Origin: Gnetum montanum
Taxonomy: Eukaryota > Streptophyta > Gnetopsida > Gnetales > Gnetaceae
Assembly (NCBI GenBank): GCA_015680685.1
Contig: MNCI01030329.1
Coordinates: forward strand, 381,549-433,922
Direction of reading: 5' to 3'
Length of the DNA stretch: 52,374 nt
The notes under the pieces were generated by a model. The model was not told where the DNA came from and made no database searches. It was given only the letters and a program-made list of their open reading frames with translations. Below, in pieces: positions 10,020 through 20,781 of this stretch (its first letter is position 1; every line of letters starts with the position of its first letter). The position numbers and the translations under genes were made by a program.

Positions 10020-11190
10020 CTTCATTAGGTAAAATACTTCATGGAAATCAATGGACACCTTCACAAGGTGTGCACTGATGACCTAGTTCATTGGTGTATC
10101 CATGATGTGGATTAACTACATGTTCTTTAGGATGCTCATGAAGGCCCTTGCAAAGGCCACTATGTAGGGAGATGTACAACCATAAAAATCCTAATGGCAA
10201 GATACTATTGACCTACAATCTTTAGGGACATCCACCAATTTTTTTGATCTTTTGAATGTTGTTAAAGAGATGGTGGGATGATTGCATGAAGGAGGGTCCT
10301 CAATAATGAATATAATCACGAGAACCCTTTGAAATATGGGGCATTGACTTCATGGGTACCATCACATCCATTCCCAATGGAAAGGGGTATATCATCATAG
10401 CAATCAACTATTGCACTAAATGGATAGAAGTAGTAGCCTTCATCAATTGTACATCATTCACTACTACTAGATTTGTATGACAAAAAGTTGTAAACAGGTT
10501 TGGGGTTCTATGTGCACTAATTTTTGACAATGGAACTTAGTTTGGGGGTTGAACATAAATCAACAAGATCCTATAACCCCCAATCTAGCAGTCAAGTAGA
10601 GGTAACTATTAAGGAGATGAAAATAATCCTAACAAGAACCATAAGCAAATATAGGAGAGATTGGTTCACAAAAATCAATAATGCCCTTTGGGCTTATTAC
10701 TCAACATGGAAACTTCCTATTGCCTACTCTCCCTATGAGCTAGTGTACAGAAAACTTCCAAAGCTCCCAATTCAATTTGAGCTTGCTACACTCTCAAAAA
10801 CCTATGAACTAAACCTTGACCTAAGTTTAGCACAAAAAGAAAGATTGATCAACCTCAATGTGCTAGATGAAAATCGATTAGTGGTCCTATCTTTTAATGA
10901 AGTGCACAAGGCATTCAACAAGCAATGACATGCCCTAATAATTCAAAAAGTAAAATTTCAACTGGGAGATAAGGTTCTCTACTAGAACCTCATACATGTA
11001 CTTTAGAAAAAAAATCCCAAGCATTGTGGAAGGGACCTTATATAATTGACAAAAGCTTTCCTTCTAGGGCCATGACAACATCCAATCTTGAGAGCCCAAA
11101 TAAAAAGTAGTTGGTCAACATCCAACAAGTAAAACATTTCCATGCACCCAAGAAAGCTAATGTAACAAATACCTCAATGGATGGATAACC
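10020..11190 (+). pseudogene. Integrase of element B (broken)
   Basis: Integrase inserts the cDNA into the chromosome. The N-terminal zinc-binding region begins near 10138 (HEGPCKGHYVGRCTTIK). The first catalytic Asp is in a WGIDFMG block near 10341, and the second lies in IFDNGT near 10527. The expected Glu block (NGQAE in most relatives) reads SSQVE near 10587, retaining the Glu. The C-terminal part at 10524-10928 is the longest open frame and includes NALWAYYSTWK, SPYELVYRKLP and LNLDLSLAQKERL. The coding part fades near 11190, about 50 bp before the insertion point of H. No chromodomain is seen, as expected for Athila. Confidence 0.8.
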
Positions 11191-11237
11191 ACACTCAATT
11201 TTTTGGATCTCCTCCTTCCAAATCAGTCATGGGGAAG

Positions 11238-11242
11238 ATGGT
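11238..11242. repeat. Target-site duplication of chromovirus H
   Basis: ATGGT lies left of H and ATGAC right of it (28408-28412). Element G, which has the same sequence uninterrupted, reads ATGGC at the matching place near 47216. Each copy in B therefore differs from that presumed original by one transition. Confidence 0.75.
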
Positions 11243-13529
11243 TATAATACCCATTCATAGGGAGCAAGAGCTAGCACTCGAGGCCCCCCAAAAAGAAAGC
11301 TAGTTGAAAGAAGAAAATGCACATGTGCCTTTCTTTCTACAACAATGAAACTAACATTAACCTATAAAACTAAAATTAAATCAACAATGCCTAGATCTAA
11401 CTCTAAAATAAGTCAATCAATATTAATTTTAAGAATTAAGAGATAATTTTATAAATAAATAGCTATAGTAAAATATCTGTGTAAGATTCATCAAATCAAA
11501 AAAGATCAAACTTTTTTTTATTTAACCTAAAAAGATATATCTAATTAGGATCATTTACACATTTGTAAATCAAAGAAATGACCACAAAAATAGATAAATT
11601 AATAATCTCAGATTTGTAAAATCACATAATAATATTTTATAACTTCCAACAGCACACAAAACAAGATCATCTGAATTTAACTCTTGTAACCATTTTACCA
11701 TTAATCATTTAATTAGGAAATTCATATGTTCAATAGAAAAGATAAATAAATCTCAACCATAAATTACCATCCTATGTTTTTCCCCACTCCATCAACTTAT
11801 AGAAATATATCAAAATTAGACTTGAGAAGGTATAGGGAAAAAAAGGTATAATTGAAGATTCATATCCAAGATTTATGCATTCAAAGGGAGAGGGTTAATC
11901 AACCAAATTCCAACCAAGATCCAAGAATTCAACAATCTTAAAACATTCACAATTATCCATGGGCCCAATGATACTCTCACTTTCTATAGGCAGTACCAAT
12001 CCTCATATTAGGGATCCTTAACCCCTGTTGGTAATCTATTGCCAAAAATACCCCAAATCAGTATGGGTGTTTTTCAATCATTATAGAAACAACTATCAAC
12101 CAACTCATTTAGGTGTGAGAGTGCAAAGTATGGGTAGAGAGATCCAAAAAAAGATAATAAAGGCTTCAAAAATCTAAGCTTAAAATAACAATCTTGATAT
12201 TTTCATACAAGCATTGTCAAGGTGGTTAGAAAAATAAGAAGAGAGAAGTTTGAGAAAATTATCCCTTACTAGCCATTATCAAACATAATAGAGATGGATC
12301 ATTTTACATCTTTTCTTAGATATCTTGCTTATTAGGAATAATTATTAGAATATTGGATTGCTATGCTACACTCATTTTATCTCTTGTAGTAGCCATAGTC
12401 TTCTCTTCCTTCCTAGCCACACTCCCTGTTGCTGTATCCCTTTTTTTATGTTATGCTCAGCTACTTTTACCTTTTGTGGTTTTTTTCCTCTCCTCTTCTC
12501 CTTACTTGTAGGTGGAATAAAGAATAATAGGTTCTTATAACAAACTTCTTGGAGACTATTTGTATTCTTTTTTTTTCTTTTTAAAGTTTTTTTTCTCTCT
12601 CTCTCTTTTAGTAATGAGTTATGAGTTCAATTCTCTATATGATTGCTATAAAAAATTAATAAAATATGTATATTCATAGGTTGTAGGTTTAATTCCTAAA
12701 TCAACAATTTTTGATATTTCAGAATTGAGAATTTGCTAGATCTCAAGTTTAATTCTTCTTGATAATTACAAAACATTCCATCACAATATTTATCTCTTTA
12801 TCATTTAGAATTGTCATAATATGCAAGGAAAAAAGTTTTAAAATAGATTCATGATAAGGGAAACTCATGATACATAATCAAATAAGGCACCTTCTTTTTT
12901 AGGTCCTTTGTGATGTGGATTTTCCCATCGTCTTATGAGCCTTGAAAGGTTATCATGTGACCTTTCTCTAGCAATGGAGAGGGTACTTATACTCTACTAT
13001 TTCATACTAAAAAGATTAATACATCACATTTAGATAAAATAAAATAAAAAATAAAATATAAAGCTATAGTATTTACACACAATATCCCTGATTCATTGGT
13101 CAGGTTTCTCTAACTTGATTCATAGGCTAAGTGCCTCAATATGAGCATTCTTTTGCATCTCAACATACCTATTTTAGCTCTTGAGGAACACCTTAGAACA
13201 TTTTTCTCTATTTTTATTTTATTTCTAAACATCTTTGTTGAAATAGAATATAAAATATTTTGTTTTCCTATATATTATTTATTATCATTATTTTAAAACA
13301 TTCCCACAATGTATTTTAAATCATATTTCTTATGCATAAAGTATTTAAACATTTAATCATAATACATATAACAATATAGTTAACAAATTTATTACTATTC
13401 TGATTAGCCATTTCCACCATAGTCAAAACAAAGCACACACACAACTTGTCGACAAAACATGCACAAACACACAAAGAAAGAATATTATAATCGTTAATGC
13501 TAAAACTCAAGGAAAAGTGGTTCGTTACA
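11243..13529 (-). repeat. 3' LTR of chromovirus H
   Basis: This 2287-bp copy aligns collinearly with 26086-28407. On the plus strand it runs from TATAATACCC (an original TGTAATACCC with G to A) to GTTCGTTACA, giving terminal inverted repeats of the TGTAAT/ATTACA type. It is AT-rich. The apparent small open frame at 12358-12540 is a chance reading of the LTR. It carries only a short CT run at 12594-12607, where the partner LTR has a long one. Confidence 0.88.
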
Positions 13530-13543
13530 TCTTCCTTCCATTA
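13530..13543 (-). other. Polypurine tract of H
   Basis: On the minus strand the bases directly before the 3' LTR read AATGGAAGGAAGA, a purine run that would prime plus-strand synthesis. Position and composition fit. Confidence 0.6.
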
Positions 13544-13544
13544 A

Positions 13545-14760
13545 GACATTTCCTTAAGAAAATGTTTAAATAGGTGAGGGTAGCTATTTCTAACCACATC
13601 CTCCATATTCTAAGAGGTTTTAAGTCCATCCTCATTCCAATCAAGTGAACTTGGTGTAGTGTACAGTGCCTAAGATTGAGCATCCTTTGGTTTGAAATCT
13701 GGATTGGTTGAACTTGGAAGGTACAATTTAGGCTAACCTAAAGGTTTCCCCATCACAAACAATGCTTAGAATCATAAACATACCTCCTTAACATAGAAAA
13801 ATGAAAAAAATTATGTAAAGATGATAAACTAGGAGGTAAAGCTATTCTATAAGCAATAGGACCAATTTTCTCTAAGATTTCAAAAGGGCCAATAAATCTA
13901 GGTTTAAGTTTGTTCCTTTAACACCTCTAATGACATGTTTAAAGGGTTGAAGTTTTAGGAATACTTTATCTCCAAAAAAAAATTCTAGATCCCTTCTATT
14001 ATGTTCGTATCTCTTTTTTCTATCTTGTGCTTGCTTTAGTCTCTCTTTAATTTGATTTACCTTTAGCTACAAATCCAAAACCATCTCAGGCCCAAAAATC
14101 AAATTTTTCTTAAACTAATCCCAAGAGCTAGGAACTCTACATTTTCTACCATACAAGACTTCATAAGGTGCCATTTGAATGCTACTTTCGTAGCTATTAT
14201 TTTAGGAAAATTCTACCAAGGGCCATACCTTATCCCAAATTTTATGATGATCCAATACACTAGTTCTTGAAAGATCTTCTACCACTTGATTTGTTCTTTC
14301 AGCGTGACCATTAGTTTGTGGATGACAGGCTTTGTTAAAATTTAGTTTTATTCTAAGAGCTTGCTATATAGCTTGCCAAAAATGAGATGTAAACTTTGGA
14401 TGCCTATCTAAAATGATTTTCTTGAATATAAATTTCTGCAATCTTTCTAGCATTGTAATCTAATTTCACTTTGATAAAGTGTGTTGACTTTGTCAGCCTA
14501 TCAAATACCACCATTATGGAATCATATCCTCCAAGAACTTTAGGTAACCCAATAATAAAATCTATTCCAATCTCATCCCATTTCCATTCTGGAATATTGT
14601 ATGATTGTAAAAGACTTGCTGGTACTTGATGTTTAGCCTTAACTTGCTGACATGTTAAACAGCTTGCCACAAACTCAGCAACATCTTTTTTCATTCCAAG
14701 CCACCAAAATTATTTTTTGATTCCATGTAGCATTTTTGTTACCCTGGGATGACTTGTATA
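13545..14760 (-). pseudogene. Integrase with degenerate chromodomain of H
   Basis: On the minus strand, 14404-14694 is open and shows KKDVAEFVASCLTCQQVK (C-x2-C half of the zinc site), then PEWKWDEIGIDFIIGLP with the first catalytic Asp, and DRLTKSTHFIKVK. Further on is LDRHPKFTSHFW, holding the second Asp (Ser lost from the usual S-D-R), then HPQTNGHAERTNQ with the catalytic Glu. The C-terminal region reads GDKVFLKLQPFKHV. Near the end, after frame changes, a stretch with NMEDVVRNSYPHLFKHF resembles the end of plant chromovirus chromodomains (E-x-M-R-x-x-Y-P-H-L-F). Chromodomains steer insertion to marked chromatin. Stops are scattered throughout. Confidence 0.82.
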
Positions 14761-14929
14761 AACTATTTCATGGTGTTCTTACATTACCAAATTTCTAAGT
14801 TATGCATTGGTTGGAACATATAAATGATCTTGTAAAAGTAGCAAATCATTAGTAGTAATTTTAAATCTATATTCCAATTGACCTAGGTTCTTATTTTCAA
14901 ATTTCTTATCAAATAACTTATCATTTTCT

Positions 14930-15240
14930 AGTTCATTTCTAATCAAATCAACAATTTTACTCTAAAATAAAAAGGTTCCCTTAACATACTTCCTTCGACT
15001 AAGAGCATTTTCCACCTTATTTCATCTACCCTCGTGATAAAGGAGCTCAAAATCATAGTCACATAAGAATTCTAACCAACGTCTTTGCCTCATGTTTAAA
15101 TTAGGCTGGTTGAAAATGTATTTGAAACTTTGATGACCTAACCATACTCTAAATTTCTTTTCATACAAATAATGTCTCCATATTTGCCAAGCATGGACCA
15201 CTGTTGCAAGTTCCAAATCATGCACTGGGTAATTGTGTTC
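14930..15240 (-). pseudogene. RNase H of H, C-terminal part (split by element C)
   Basis: The minus-strand frame shows EHNYPVHDLELATVVHAWQ (Glu block), WRHYLYEKKFRVW, FKYIFNQPNLNMRQRRWLEF and YDFELLYHEGR. It stops being retrotransposon H coding sequence at 15240-15245, where element C begins. The missing N-terminal part (GLGCVLM, VVAYGSRKLKPH) resumes at 23719. The two halves join in frame at the ATGAG duplication. The T-D-H motif reads WLGHQSFKY here, so the Asp has been lost. Confidence 0.85.
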
Positions 15241-15245
15241 ATGAG
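15241..15245. repeat. Target-site duplication of element C
   Basis: ATGAG at 15241-15245 and ATGAG at 23719-23723 are identical and lie directly outside the two LTRs of C. They interrupt the RNase H of H between LKPH and the Glu block. Confidence 0.95.
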
Positions 15246-15962
15246 TGATGAGTGGTGAGGTACCCCTACACTCAACCATACGAATACGAGCATTTTCACA
15301 TGTGATTCGGTCAAACTCCATAGATGGACTAGTTTTGGCACCTAAACAGTTGTCCTTAGGTCGCAGTTTGTTGTCTTCCCACCTGGACTAGTATTATATT
15401 TGTCATGTATGGTTTAGTCCAGAGTGAGGTGTATGATGTGTTCCTAATCTAATGCTACTCCTGAGGGCAATGGAAAGTAATATTATCTAAGCTAAGAGAG
15501 AAAGGGTAAAAGAATCTAATCTAGCCTAAGTGCGATGAGCATTCGTTCCTTTATTATCCGTACACATCTTGGACTTCATGCACGACTACCACTGGGATTA
15601 CCAAGTGCAGATCCTAGTTACGCTACTAGGTTACCAAGTAGTCACACTTAAATGCTCGTAATCAAGTTGTACTCATTCCACAGTTTAACATGAGATAAGG
15701 GTGAGAGAGACTAATTAGGAAAGTAGTAAATAACAATTAAATAAATAAATAAACAAAGTGAATGTTGTAATGATGAAGTAATCTCGATCTTTATTTTCGG
15801 TCATGTGCGTGTCCAAGTACATCACACTCGAATTAAGGATGTCGTACAATTACATTCATCATACTATGGGTAGATAATGGAATAATAATCTATCTCTGGA
15901 GGGATCAAACTACCAGATTTTTACTACTGTCTAACTCTACTTGTCTAATAAGGGAGAGTCAC

Positions 15963-15974
15963 CTCTTATTTATA
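15963..15974 (-). promoter_or_regulatory. TATA box of the C 3' LTR
   Basis: The minus strand reads TATAAATAAGAG, 18 bp from the first GATATC of the array at 15993. The same arrangement occurs in A, in the C 5' LTR and in G. Confidence 0.7.
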
Positions 15975-15992
15975 GAACTGGCGGTGGACTGC

Positions 15993-16079
15993 GATATCGT
16001 AGGGGAAGACGCGATATCACGTACACAATATCATGGGGGATGCAATATTGCATATTAGATGGAAAAATGGAATGATATC
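15993..16079 (-). repeat. U3 palindrome array of the C 3' LTR
   Basis: GATATC cores lie at 15993, 16013 and 16074, with AATATC at 16027 and AATATT at 16043. Spacings are 20, 14, 16 and 31 bp. The array differs in copy arrangement from that of the 5' LTR of the same element. Confidence 0.75.
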
Positions 16080-16146
16080 GCAATGTGGGAAGAAAAAAAA
16101 ATAAAGACACAACATAGAATATGATACAACTACAAAAATTTGGAAC

Positions 16147-18865
16147 TCATGTAGTTCCTGGTGGTAGTGGCTCCTCCATTGGTGCCTTTCCTTTTTCTTG
16201 TGCTCCAGGCTTTGAGGCTTGATGACGTTGAAGTATGGCCTAGAGCTTCTCCTCTTCAATCTGAGGGTCTTGTGCTATCCATGCTAATGTTTCAATGTTT
16301 GATAGAGTTGGCATCTCCCACAGACAGGGTAGTTGCGGGAACATCTGGTTGGCCTTGACATACCAAGCCAAAAACACCCGTCGTTCCTCCTCATAGGGTC
16401 TAGCTTTGTTCTTGTATTCATAAAGGTCTATTAGCCATCGAGCCAATTTAGTTGTGACATCTTTCTATCCCTGGTAGCTGGATTTTACCACCTGAAGTTT
16501 AGAATTTGCAACATCCAATTTTTCTAACAACTTCTTGCGTTCTGCAAATTCTAGTTCGTATTTGATGTGCATGGTTGCTACCTGCTACTCGAGCTCTGAC
16601 CTCAAGCACCCTGCTATTAACATGTCAAGGTTGAAATATCTTAGGTTTACCAACTCCATGTACTCTATCAAGTCCTAAATCTGCAGGTCCCAGTTCTTAA
16701 CTTCTTCTTGGTGGGCAAAGGCATATGTGTCCAATATGGCCCACCAATTAGTGTGTTGAGCACTAATAGTGTTGATTTGGGTCTTAGCCATATGGATCTA
16801 TTTTTCAAGGATTTTTTTATACATCCCCATCTAATCATAGAAGTGCTCCTTGAGCTTCTCATGTCATTTAGCCTCGTTCTTCCACACATTGATCTCAATT
16901 GTTGACTTTTGACGAAAAGTGCGTACCTCCTCCATCGAGAGGGTTTGATTTTCTCTGGCTAAACGGCTCACGTCATAGTTGACTCAGATGAGTTATTCTC
17001 ATAATTGATGAAAGTGTTCATCAAGAATGTTCTTTTGCTTTTCTACAATGGTCAACTAAAGATTGTCAGTTGCAAGCTGTTTATTTTCTTCTTACAAGGC
17101 TTTGAGTGCCTTAAGATGCACATGAGTTTGCGCCTATGTTGTAGAGGCATCCTAAACAGCCTTTTATTCTCCATGATTAACTTTTTTAGTCACTCAGTTC
17201 TAAATTTTTCTAGCTAGTATGTGGGAAAAAATTGCAAAGGGTCCTGTTGTGCTTCTTGTAAGGCCATGAGCTACTCTTGTAGTTTCTGCACTTCAGCTTT
17301 AGCATGCTCTACCCTTACTTCTGTTAAGACTAGCTTCCCCTTTGTCGAAATGAGGTTTGACTGAATTGCTGTAACATCTTGAGGGATGTCAAACAGGGAT
17401 TTCATTACTTGTCCTATTTGAAGCAATCTATCAAGTGCATCCTCATGTTCTGCAGGAGTCATTGAGGTTCCGGCCAAAGTTTGAGCATCCCATGCTCTTG
17501 AGAGATTTTCCAGTGGCACAATAGGTACATTGAAGGATTCTTTGATGTGATCTGTAACCACATATACAGCTCCCATAGCATTCTGGTGTTTCATGACCAT
17601 CATAGTGGCCCCTTCACCAGTCTCTAACTACACCTGGAAATATGTCATGTTTCTTGAGATCTGTTGTGACCATCTACTTTTCCCCCCTCCTGTGTGAATG
17701 GATACTTTACCCATTGTGCGATCCAATGAAATAGTAGGCTACCTGGCATCATTGATGATGCGGAAGAGGTTTGCATCATCACAACTTTCCCAATTGACTG
17801 TCTCAACAATGGCCCTCAAATGACTCATCGATGTTCTATAGTCTTAGGGCGATGGTGGTTGATCTTGGCCTATGTTGGGCCTTACTTCTTGTTATTGGCT
17901 AGGACCCATGGTTGGAGGTTGACTGGGTCTAGCCATATGTTCTTCTTCTTGTTCTGGTCCCAACTCTTTGCCAGTGCTTTTTCTCAAAGTTGGCACCTTT
18001 AGCAATTCAGCATATGAAGCAGTTTGAGCTTTTCGGAGGACACCATTGGTGTATCCAAAAATACCAGCATGTCGGCAAAGCTTTCTGATAAGACAGGGGA
18101 AAGGCAGTGCCATCTTCCCTATCTTTCATTCTTCGAATCACCTCAGGATCTCTGTCAAATATAGATGGGGTAGGTTAGCATTAACCTTTCCCATCAACAT
18201 TGCACATCCTCTAGCCGCATACGTTGATATTCTTTTGAGGCCCTTTGTGGGGAAGAGGTGATATGTTCTCATTTTAAAGTAAACCCTCTCTTGCATCATC
18301 AATTCACCAAATGTTTTATCCCTACCATAAGCCTTCTCTAACCACTCCGTTCACACATCGGGGTCTGAACAGGTGGATAACTGAGGTTTAACACTTCCAA
18401 AATGGCTTGTGCAGAGAAGTCAACTGTCACACCACAAATATTAATAGTGGTGCCTTGCTTCCTATTGTGCCAAAATTTATATGTCTCTCCTAGGTACCAG
18501 GCACTACTTTCAGAGAGGATAGGCCATAAGGGAGACCCTTTGAGGTGATTCCTAATGGCCTTAGGAGCAAACTCTACAAATGATTTAAAGTTTAATTCCA
18601 CAATCACCACAGTGAATGTGGACTTCTCATGGATAGCCTGAACATAATCTTGGGACAACGTGAGTTGTTGTCTCAGTTCAGGCACAACAGCAGCTCCTCC
18701 TTCTACCTGCCCAGACCATCTAGTAGGAGGTTCATCTTGATGAATGCTGAATGATTGCTCCTCCTATTCTACATGTTGTCCTACAGGTCTTTGTCTTCCA
18801 CCTCTTCGAGCTCATTTGCATCTACCTTGGGTAGGACCTTCCTGTTGTCCATGTTTCAGGGCCAT
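16147..18865 (-). pseudogene. Second ORF of element C: Athila-type 'plant transposon protein' with helical C-terminus
   Basis: The ORF begins at an ATG at 18863-18865 (MALKHGQQEG) and ends at a TGA at 16147-16149, about 65 bp before the 3' LTR. The first third resembles the plant 'putative transposon protein' family: KSFVEFAPKAIRNHL, WYLGETYKFW, then INICGVTVDFSAQAILEVL, later ALPFPCLIRKLCRHAGIF. The rest is rich in Glu, Lys, Leu and Gln, reads as long helices, and ends with a Pro-rich tail (APMEEPLPPGTT). A homologous ORF is in B at 30508-33346, sharing ALPFPCLIRKL and a near-C-terminal MFP...W block. In Athila elements an ORF at this place is often called env-like; I see no clear signal peptide or membrane anchor, so that role is unproven. 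Several TAG/TGA stops and frame changes break it. Confidence 0.72.
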
Positions 18866-19138
18866 TTTCAATCACATGGGCCAAGCGTTAGTAAGGTCAT
18901 TTTGAAGTTAAGTTATACCTTACTCCTTGCCTTAATTAATGATCTTATGTTATCATGTGTGATAGTGCCTGAAAGTTTGTAATAATGAGTCTTGTGACTT
19001 AGGTGGTTTCCATTTTAGTTTCTAGGTATACCTAGGAACTAAATGATTTTTAGGCACAATTATTCTAAGTGTTATAGTTAATTACCCTAGCCAATGTCCT
19101 TTGGGTGATAATAAATTTCAAAAAAGTTAGGCACTTTT

Positions 19139-19332
19139 NNNNNNNNNNNNNNNNNNNNNNNNNNNNNNNNNNNNNNNNNNNNNNNNNNNNNNNNNNNNNN
19201 NNNNNNNNNNNNNNNNNNNNNNNNNNNNNNNNNNNNNNNNNNNNNNNNNNNNNNNNNNNNNNNNNNNNNNNNNNNNNNNNNNNNNNNNNNNNNNNNNNNN
19301 NNNNNNNNNNNNNNNNNNNNNNNNNNNNNNNN
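19139..19332. other. Assembly gap (194 N)
   Basis: The run of N starts just downstream (minus strand) of a TATA-like element and an LTR-like palindrome array. Its true length is unknown. An apparent 78-residue frame across it at 19105-19341 is an artefact. Confidence 0.99.
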
Positions 19333-19342
19333 AGGGGGTGAC

Positions 19343-19433
19343 CTATTTATAGGTGGTGGGGACGCGATATCGCATATGATACATCACATACACGATATCA
19401 TGTGGGACACGATATCTCGTCCCTAATGATATG
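19343..19433 (-). promoter_or_regulatory. Internal U3-like block of element C: palindrome array plus TATA
   Basis: On the minus strand an array of GATATC palindromes (starts 19366, 19394, 19411, and a partial GATAT at 19428) is followed by CCTATAAATAGG (19342-19353). Spacings are 28 (2 x 14), 17 and 17 bp. This is the layout of the LTR U3 but inside the element, about 0.5 kb upstream of the second ORF as assembled. It could be an internal promoter for that ORF, or the remnant of a further inserted LTR whose R-U5 part lies in the N gap. Confidence 0.6.
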
Positions 19434-20781
19434 AGGCACAACAAAAAGACCGAAATTTGAAGGGATTTTCTTGAAATTAATGTTGGAAATTGAGGACATT
19501 AACTATTATCAAGGAGGTCTAGGGAAATTTCATTATGTCTAGAGGCACAATTAATGATGATAGTGTGGATTTTATCAATAAAACCTTGGGTGGTAAGAAA
19601 AAGAGTATGTAATGGTACATTGGAATGTTGAAATTCATAGGGATAATAGTAGGGAAAGAATGTTATGAAAAATAAGCTGAGGGTAAGAAATGTTGTGTGT
19701 GAGCGCTGTCATAAGTGAGAATCACAAAAGATTACACAAGTGGGTCCTCCCCAAAGCAGGTTTCAACCTATATTGCCCTTGTGTAACCACACTTAAAGTG
19801 TCCATGGGCTCTAGAAGGGTTAAATGTAATCCGCACTAACTCCACAAAACACACACATGTAAATATCACTAGAATAAGATGAAAATTCTATGCTACATGG
19901 GACATGAGCTACAATTACATGAATAGTGAGATGAGACGAACTATAGAAAGGGATCATAGAGATCAGGACATGAGGTAACTGACCCAAGGTACAGTGAATC
20001 CTGCGTGTAAAGCATGATTAACATGTCATTAACCCATCGTTCCAAGAATAAGACCAAGTCCATTTCTCTAATCAGTGACATCACATTGTTTCATCCCATG
20101 ATGAGCGACTATGAGAGTACCATAACAACAACACATACGATCACTTGGTGTTTTATGCAAGGGAGGAGTGACTTTTGTTTTGTGGCACCTTTTCTTTTCA
20201 TTTTCCTTTTTTTTTCTTTTTCACTTTACTGAATCCAGAGAAGCTGCCAACCTTCAAGCATGGATGCATGTCTTTATAGTGGGACCCCCTAGCACAACCT
20301 TAATTTTTGAGTGCCCTTTTTGATTACTCTTACTCCCATTTTTCATTAGATCTACAAGGATCTTAGTACAACCATGTTGCATGATAACTCCCACAGAGAT
20401 CACCAATGAGAATCCACAAGTCCCCTTAATGTCACATCCTAATCATTCCCTCTTAATCCATCCTTCTTCATTCTGGGTACAATGAACATAAAATTAATTT
20501 TAAGTTTTAAAAATATCAAGAATATCACTGTACCCTCAAACAGAACCTCTTTATTTGTAGAATGGATGAGTGGGTGTAATGGGCTCAATGTCCAAATAAT
20601 TGATCGCTCATGACTCAATAACATAGAACACACCTCAACCAATGATCCACATGAGTGTTTTATTCATAGTGAGATTACTTACAAAAATGTAAAAAGAAAA
20701 AAACACAAAAGGATAAAAAGATAAAACAAAAAGTTGTAAAATCAAAGAAAATGAAAAAATATTTAATAACCCTGCTTGTTA

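Larger units (their letters stand above)
15246..16082 (-). repeat. 3' LTR of element C
   Basis: It starts TGATGAGTGGTGAGG on the plus strand and matches the 5' LTR closely through R-U5 and the TATA element. The U3 end is uncertain (about 16070-16085) because the distal U3 differs from the 5' LTR: the terminal TGATGGGACACG seen there is not recognisable here. U3 contains GATATC at 15993, 16013 and 16074 with degenerate AATATC/AATATT between. Confidence 0.85.
18866..20781 (-). other. Non-coding spacer between gag and second ORF of C
   Basis: No credible coding region is seen. Short blocks match the spacer that follows integrase in G and B: a GTGACAT(C/T)AAGGGGA block (C 20420-20437, G 47622-47636) and an AGACATG...CATGCTTGAAGG block (C 20249-20277, G 47870-47894). 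They lie in the same order. The match indicates that C joins gag directly to the post-integrase spacer. The block includes the N gap and an internal promoter-like array. Confidence 0.65.

Noticed and set aside
15022-15341. Frames running from the H RNase H into the LTR of C as one protein.
   Set aside because: The part beyond 15245 is LTR sequence read by chance; the real continuation is at 23719.
19105-19341. Open frame spanning the assembly gap.
   Set aside because: It exists only because N codons contain no stops.
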